A stretch of 64,000 nucleotides of DNA from contig DASQNC010000025.1 of the NCBI GenBank assembly GCA_035645145.1, positions 62,001 through 126,000 on the forward strand, in the 5' to 3' direction. Source of the DNA: Azospirillaceae bacterium (lineage in GTDB: Bacteria; Pseudomonadota; Alphaproteobacteria; Azospirillales; Azospirillaceae). Positions 61,345 to 64,000 of this stretch are shown piece by piece. The position numbers and the translations under genes were made by a program. The stretch's first letter is position 1, and the number at the start of each line of letters is the position of its first letter. A model generated the notes under the pieces. The model did not search any database. It was given only the letters and a program-made list of their open reading frames with translations, and had not been told where the DNA came from.

Positions 61345-61719
61345 TCAGCCTCCGATAACCGACTGGATTTTCTGCTTCAGCGTCTCGGCGTTGAAGGGCT
61401 TCACGATGTAGTTGTTCACACCGGCTTGCTTCGCCGCGACCACGTTCTCGGTCTTGCTTTCGGCCGTCACCATGATGAACGGCAGATCCTTCAACTGGGC
61501 GTCGGCCCGGACTTCCTTGAGGAGCTGGAGGCCGGTCATCGGCTCCATGTTCCAGTCGGAGATGACGAGGCCGAACTTGCCGTCCGCACGCAGCTTCTGC
61601 AGCGCGCTCGCACCGTCGGCCGCCTCGTCCACATCGTTGAAGCCGATCTGGGTCAGCAGGTTCCGGATGATCCGGCGCATCGTAGCGTAGTCGTCGACGA
61701 CGAGAACCTTCATGCTCAT
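61345..61719 (-). CDS. cheY: Chemotaxis response regulator CheY
   Basis: Single receiver domain of 124 residues. The acidic pair is Asp9-Asp10, the phosphoacceptor is Asp55 (ISDWNM), the switch Thr is Thr85 (VTAES) and the Lys is Lys107 (VKPF). No output domain, as expected for the flagellar motor-binding CheY. The phosphatase partner cheZ follows after four bases. GGGAG stands before the ATG at 61719. No other che or flagellar genes lie in the window. Confidence 0.96.
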   Translation of the reverse strand: MSMKVLVVDDYATMRRIIRNLLTQIGFNDVDEAADGASALQKLRADGKFGLVISDWNMEPMTGLQLLKEVRADAQLKDLPFIMVTAESKTENVVAAKQAGVNNYIVKPFNAETLKQKIQSVIGG

Positions 61720-62008
61720 CCGACACTCCCAAGCGGTCCGGAGGGACCTTTTGCAGTGGCGGCTTCGGCCGCCGCAGTTGACCCGGGCGCAGCACGATTG
61801 CGCATCCGGAGGTAGGTATCACCAGACGGGTTAAACCATATCATCAGGTTTCGTCGCAAGTGTACGGCGGCTTCCTTACGCAACCATTAAATCCGCGGGC
61901 GTGCCGGCCCAATCGGGGGCGCAAGGGAGGTTGGCAACGGGCATGGCGTCTGCCAAAGAGCGCGGCGGCCTGGATCCGAGGTGGCGGGCCTCGCGTGAGG
62001 GACGGTGA

Positions 62009-62737
62009 ATGACGATGCGGCTCCTTGTGGTGCAGAACCATGGCCAGGACGGCCCCGGCATCCTGGGCGAGCGGCTCCACGCACGCGGCGCCCAACTCGA
62101 CCTGGTGTTGCCCGCCGATGGTGGCGTGTTGCCGGACTCTGACCGGGACCACGATGGAGCCATCGTGCTGGGCGGGCCGCAAAGCGCCATGGACGATGCG
62201 GGCTTTCCCCATGTCCCGCACCTCCTGGGCTTGTTGCGCGCCTTCGCCGCCGCCGACAAACCGGTGCTCGGCATCTGCCTTGGGGCCCAGTACATGGCAC
62301 GGGCCCATGCCGCGCCGGGCAACACACGGCCGGTCTACCCGAATCACGTGGTGGAGGTGGGGTTCCGTCCTCCCATCCGGTTCACGCGCGAGGCGGCAGC
62401 GGATCCGTTGCTGGGCCATGCGCCGGGCGAGCTGCACCTGATGCATTGGCATCACGACACGCTGGATCTGCCCCCCGGTGCCGTGCGTCTCGCGTGGTCG
62501 GAACATTGCGCCGTCCAGGCCTACCGCTTGGGCCGGACGCAATACGGGGTGCAGTTTCACCCGGAGGTCACCCGGGAAATGGTCACCGACTGGATCACGA
62601 CCCACGAGGGCGACATCGACACGGACTATCCGGGGCTAAGGCACCGGATCGGGCCTGAACTGGACGCCCATATCGATGCGGCAAACGCCTTTTGCCGGGC
62701 GCTCGCCGACCGTTTCCTGGAGTTGGCCAGCCGCTGA
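62009..62737 (+). CDS. Class I glutamine amidotransferase-like protein
   Basis: A 242-residue stand-alone glutaminase-fold protein like the GATase half of GMP synthase. The nucleophile is Cys90 in GICLGAQ, and His184 and Glu186 are in FHPEV, completing the triad. The extended C-terminus (LRHRIGPELDAHIDAANAFC) is common in this group. Real substrates are unknown; relatives include gamma-glutamyl hydrolases. Convergent with the MFS gene, 19 bases apart. Confidence 0.88.
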   Translation: MTMRLLVVQNHGQDGPGILGERLHARGAQLDLVLPADGGVLPDSDRDHDGAIVLGGPQSAMDDAGFPHVPHLLGLLRAFAAADKPVLGICLGAQYMARAHAAPGNTRPVYPNHVVEVGFRPPIRFTREAAADPLLGHAPGELHLMHWHHDTLDLPPGAVRLAWSEHCAVQAYRLGRTQYGVQFHPEVTREMVTDWITTHEGDIDTDYPGLRHRIGPELDAHIDAANAFCRALADRFLELASR

Positions 62738-62756
62738 CGTACGATCCGGCGGCATG

Positions 62757-64000
62757 TCAGGACGGAGTGCGTCGAAGCTGCAAGATCGCGGGCCTGAGCA
62801 ATGCCAAAGGCGCCAGCAGCCCACCAACGACACCGATCCACACGGCAGCGGCGATGCCGATCCGGTCGGCCAGCACCCCAGCCAAAAGGGTTCCAACCGG
62901 GAGCAGAAGGCCGGCCGCCACATGATAGGTTGCGTTCACCCGGCCAAGTATCTCCGTCGGCAACAGCGTCTGGCGAAGGCTGACGGCGTGGATCAGGAAT
63001 GCCACAAGGAATCCGTCGCCCAGGAACTGGTGCAGCACCAGGAAGGGGATCTGAAAAGCCCCGGCCTCCGCTGCGGCGGGAATCAACAGGCTCCCCGCCT
63101 GCCCCAGTGCCAGTGCCAGGATCATCGCCGGGCCCAGTCCGAAAATCCGGTCCATGTGCCGGGCGATGAGGCTTCCGCATAGGGCGCCGCCCCCGCCGAC
63201 CCCGATGATCACGCCGACGGTGCCCGCATCCAGCCCGAGCGTGCGCAGGGTGTAGAGCATGTAGAGGGCGAAGAAGAACCCGCCGAAGAACGTCTGCAGG
63301 GCCAAGGCGGCAAAGGTCGGTCCGACGACCGGATGCCGTAATCCCTGGATCCAACCGACCCGCAGATCATCGACCAGCCGGGCGAGCACCCCGCGGGCCT
63401 CGCTCTGCGGCGCGAGGATCTCCCGCGCACGGATTCGGGCCAGCAGCGCCGCCGACCAGACAAAGGACAGCGCATCCAGCAGCAACGTGACGGGAGCCGT
63501 CACGACCTGGATGAGAATACCGGCCAGCGCCGGACCCGTGATTTCCGCCGTCGCATCGGTTGCCTCGATCCGGGCATTCGCCGCCACCAGCTGGTCCTTG
63601 CCGACGAGCGTGGGCAGAAACGCGTTGTCGGCGATCTGGAACAGGGTGGTGGCCGCACCGGCCGCGGCGGCAACCAGATAGAGGTGCTCCAGCGACAAGC
63701 CGTCCAGCCAGGCGGCGACGGGAATCGACGCGACCAGGATCGCCCGCACCAGATCGGCCCAGATCAAAAGGGTGCGCTTGCGGGTCCGGTCCACGAACCC
63801 ACCCGCGCAAAGCCCGACCAATACGCCCGGCATGACGCTGAGCGCCGCCAGCCATGCCACATCCCGCGCATCCCCGCCAAGGGTCAGGATGGCGATCACC
63901 GGCAGGGCCGTCCGGGTAAAGCGGCTTCCCAGTGCGCTGACGGCCTGAGCCGCCCAGAGCCGCGTGAAATCGGGATTGATCCGTAAACCGGCGGCAGAGC
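62757..64000 (-). CDS. MFS exporter (EntS-like), 5' end off window
   Basis: Major facilitator with at least eleven hydrophobic segments in the visible part. The frame is open to the right edge (reading INPDFTRLWAAQAVSALGSR near the start), so the true N-terminus is outside. The loop GGFVDRTRKRTLLIWADLVR after the second visible helix is the MFS motif A, and the protein resembles the EntS/MFS_3 group of siderophore and drug exporters. A GTG at 63899 is internal and not the start. Confidence 0.88.
   Translation of the reverse strand, partial: SAAGLRINPDFTRLWAAQAVSALGSRFTRTALPVIAILTLGGDARDVAWLAALSVMPGVLVGLCAGGFVDRTRKRTLLIWADLVRAILVASIPVAAWLDGLSLEHLYLVAAAAGAATTLFQIADNAFLPTLVGKDQLVAANARIEATDATAEITGPALAGILIQVVTAPVTLLLDALSFVWSAALLARIRAREILAPQSEARGVLARLVDDLRVGWIQGLRHPVVGPTFAALALQTFFGGFFFALYMLYTLRTLGLDAGTVGVIIGVGGGGALCGSLIARHMDRIFGLGPAMILALALGQAGSLLIPAAAEAGAFQIPFLVLHQFLGDGFLVAFLIHAVSLRQTLLPTEILGRVNATYHVAAGLLLPVGTLLAGVLADRIGIAAAVWIGVVGGLLAPLALLRPAILQLRRTPS

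Overview
The window is GC-rich chromosomal DNA from an alphaproteobacterium, most likely a member of the Rhodospirillales close to Azospirillum. This rests on gene content (class I PHA synthase, hom-glpX-recJ in a row, an alphaproteobacterial insertion in GyrA, a CheY-CheZ pair, entericidin and glycine-zipper lipoproteins), not on any database search. The backbone is densely coded. Several gene pairs share a start and a stop in an ATGA or GTGA overlap.

Layout. 1-7300: phaC (cut by the left edge, with an unusual N-terminal hexapeptide repeat), a proline-rich lipoprotein with an OmpA-like tail, then hom, glpX and recJ. 7371-7446: tRNA-Glu(UUC). 7447-13887: an accessory island inserted after that tRNA, partly AT-rich, holding two orphan membrane proteins, a decayed IS701-like element, IS5-type remnants and a translationally coupled pair made of a HipA-like kinase and an unknown partner. 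13888-18646: an RND efflux permease and adaptor, then a cold-shock protein with a strong terminator. 19037-24068: small membrane and stress genes, including a voltage-sensor-only protein, tiny membrane proteins, slipin with NfeD, and Hsp20. 24137-30988: proline iminopeptidase and a complete oligo/dipeptide ABC importer, ending in three tandem 29-bp hairpin repeats. 31146-35336: a PaoABC-like molybdenum aldehyde oxidoreductase and a GFA-family protein. 35439-36269: a divergent HxlR regulator and a SnoaL-like protein.

36320-48351, minus strand: an eleven-gene cluster for aerobic CoA-dependent breakdown of an aromatic acid. In transcription order it reads SDR dehydrogenase, crotonase, acyl-CoA dehydrogenase, aryl-CoA ligase, branched-chain-type ABC importer (LivK-H-M-G-F), Rid protein, and a flavin monooxygenase fused to an old-yellow-enzyme reductase. 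The organisation matches the 2-aminobenzoyl-CoA (anthranilate) pathway. Import, CoA activation, ring hydroxylation with reduction, and beta-oxidation-like steps are all present. The crotonase and the Rid protein both lack the canonical catalytic residues, so they may do ring opening and deamination chemistry that is not yet assigned.

48478-64000: small lipoprotein and proline-rich genes, gyrA, coaD, tRNA-Lys(UUU), a second small decayed island after that tRNA (AT-rich secreted protein and IS5 remnant), a nucleotidyltransferase-fold protein, ChaC, a K+/H+ antiporter, a patatin phospholipase, cheY-cheZ, a class I glutamine amidotransferase and an MFS exporter cut by the right edge.
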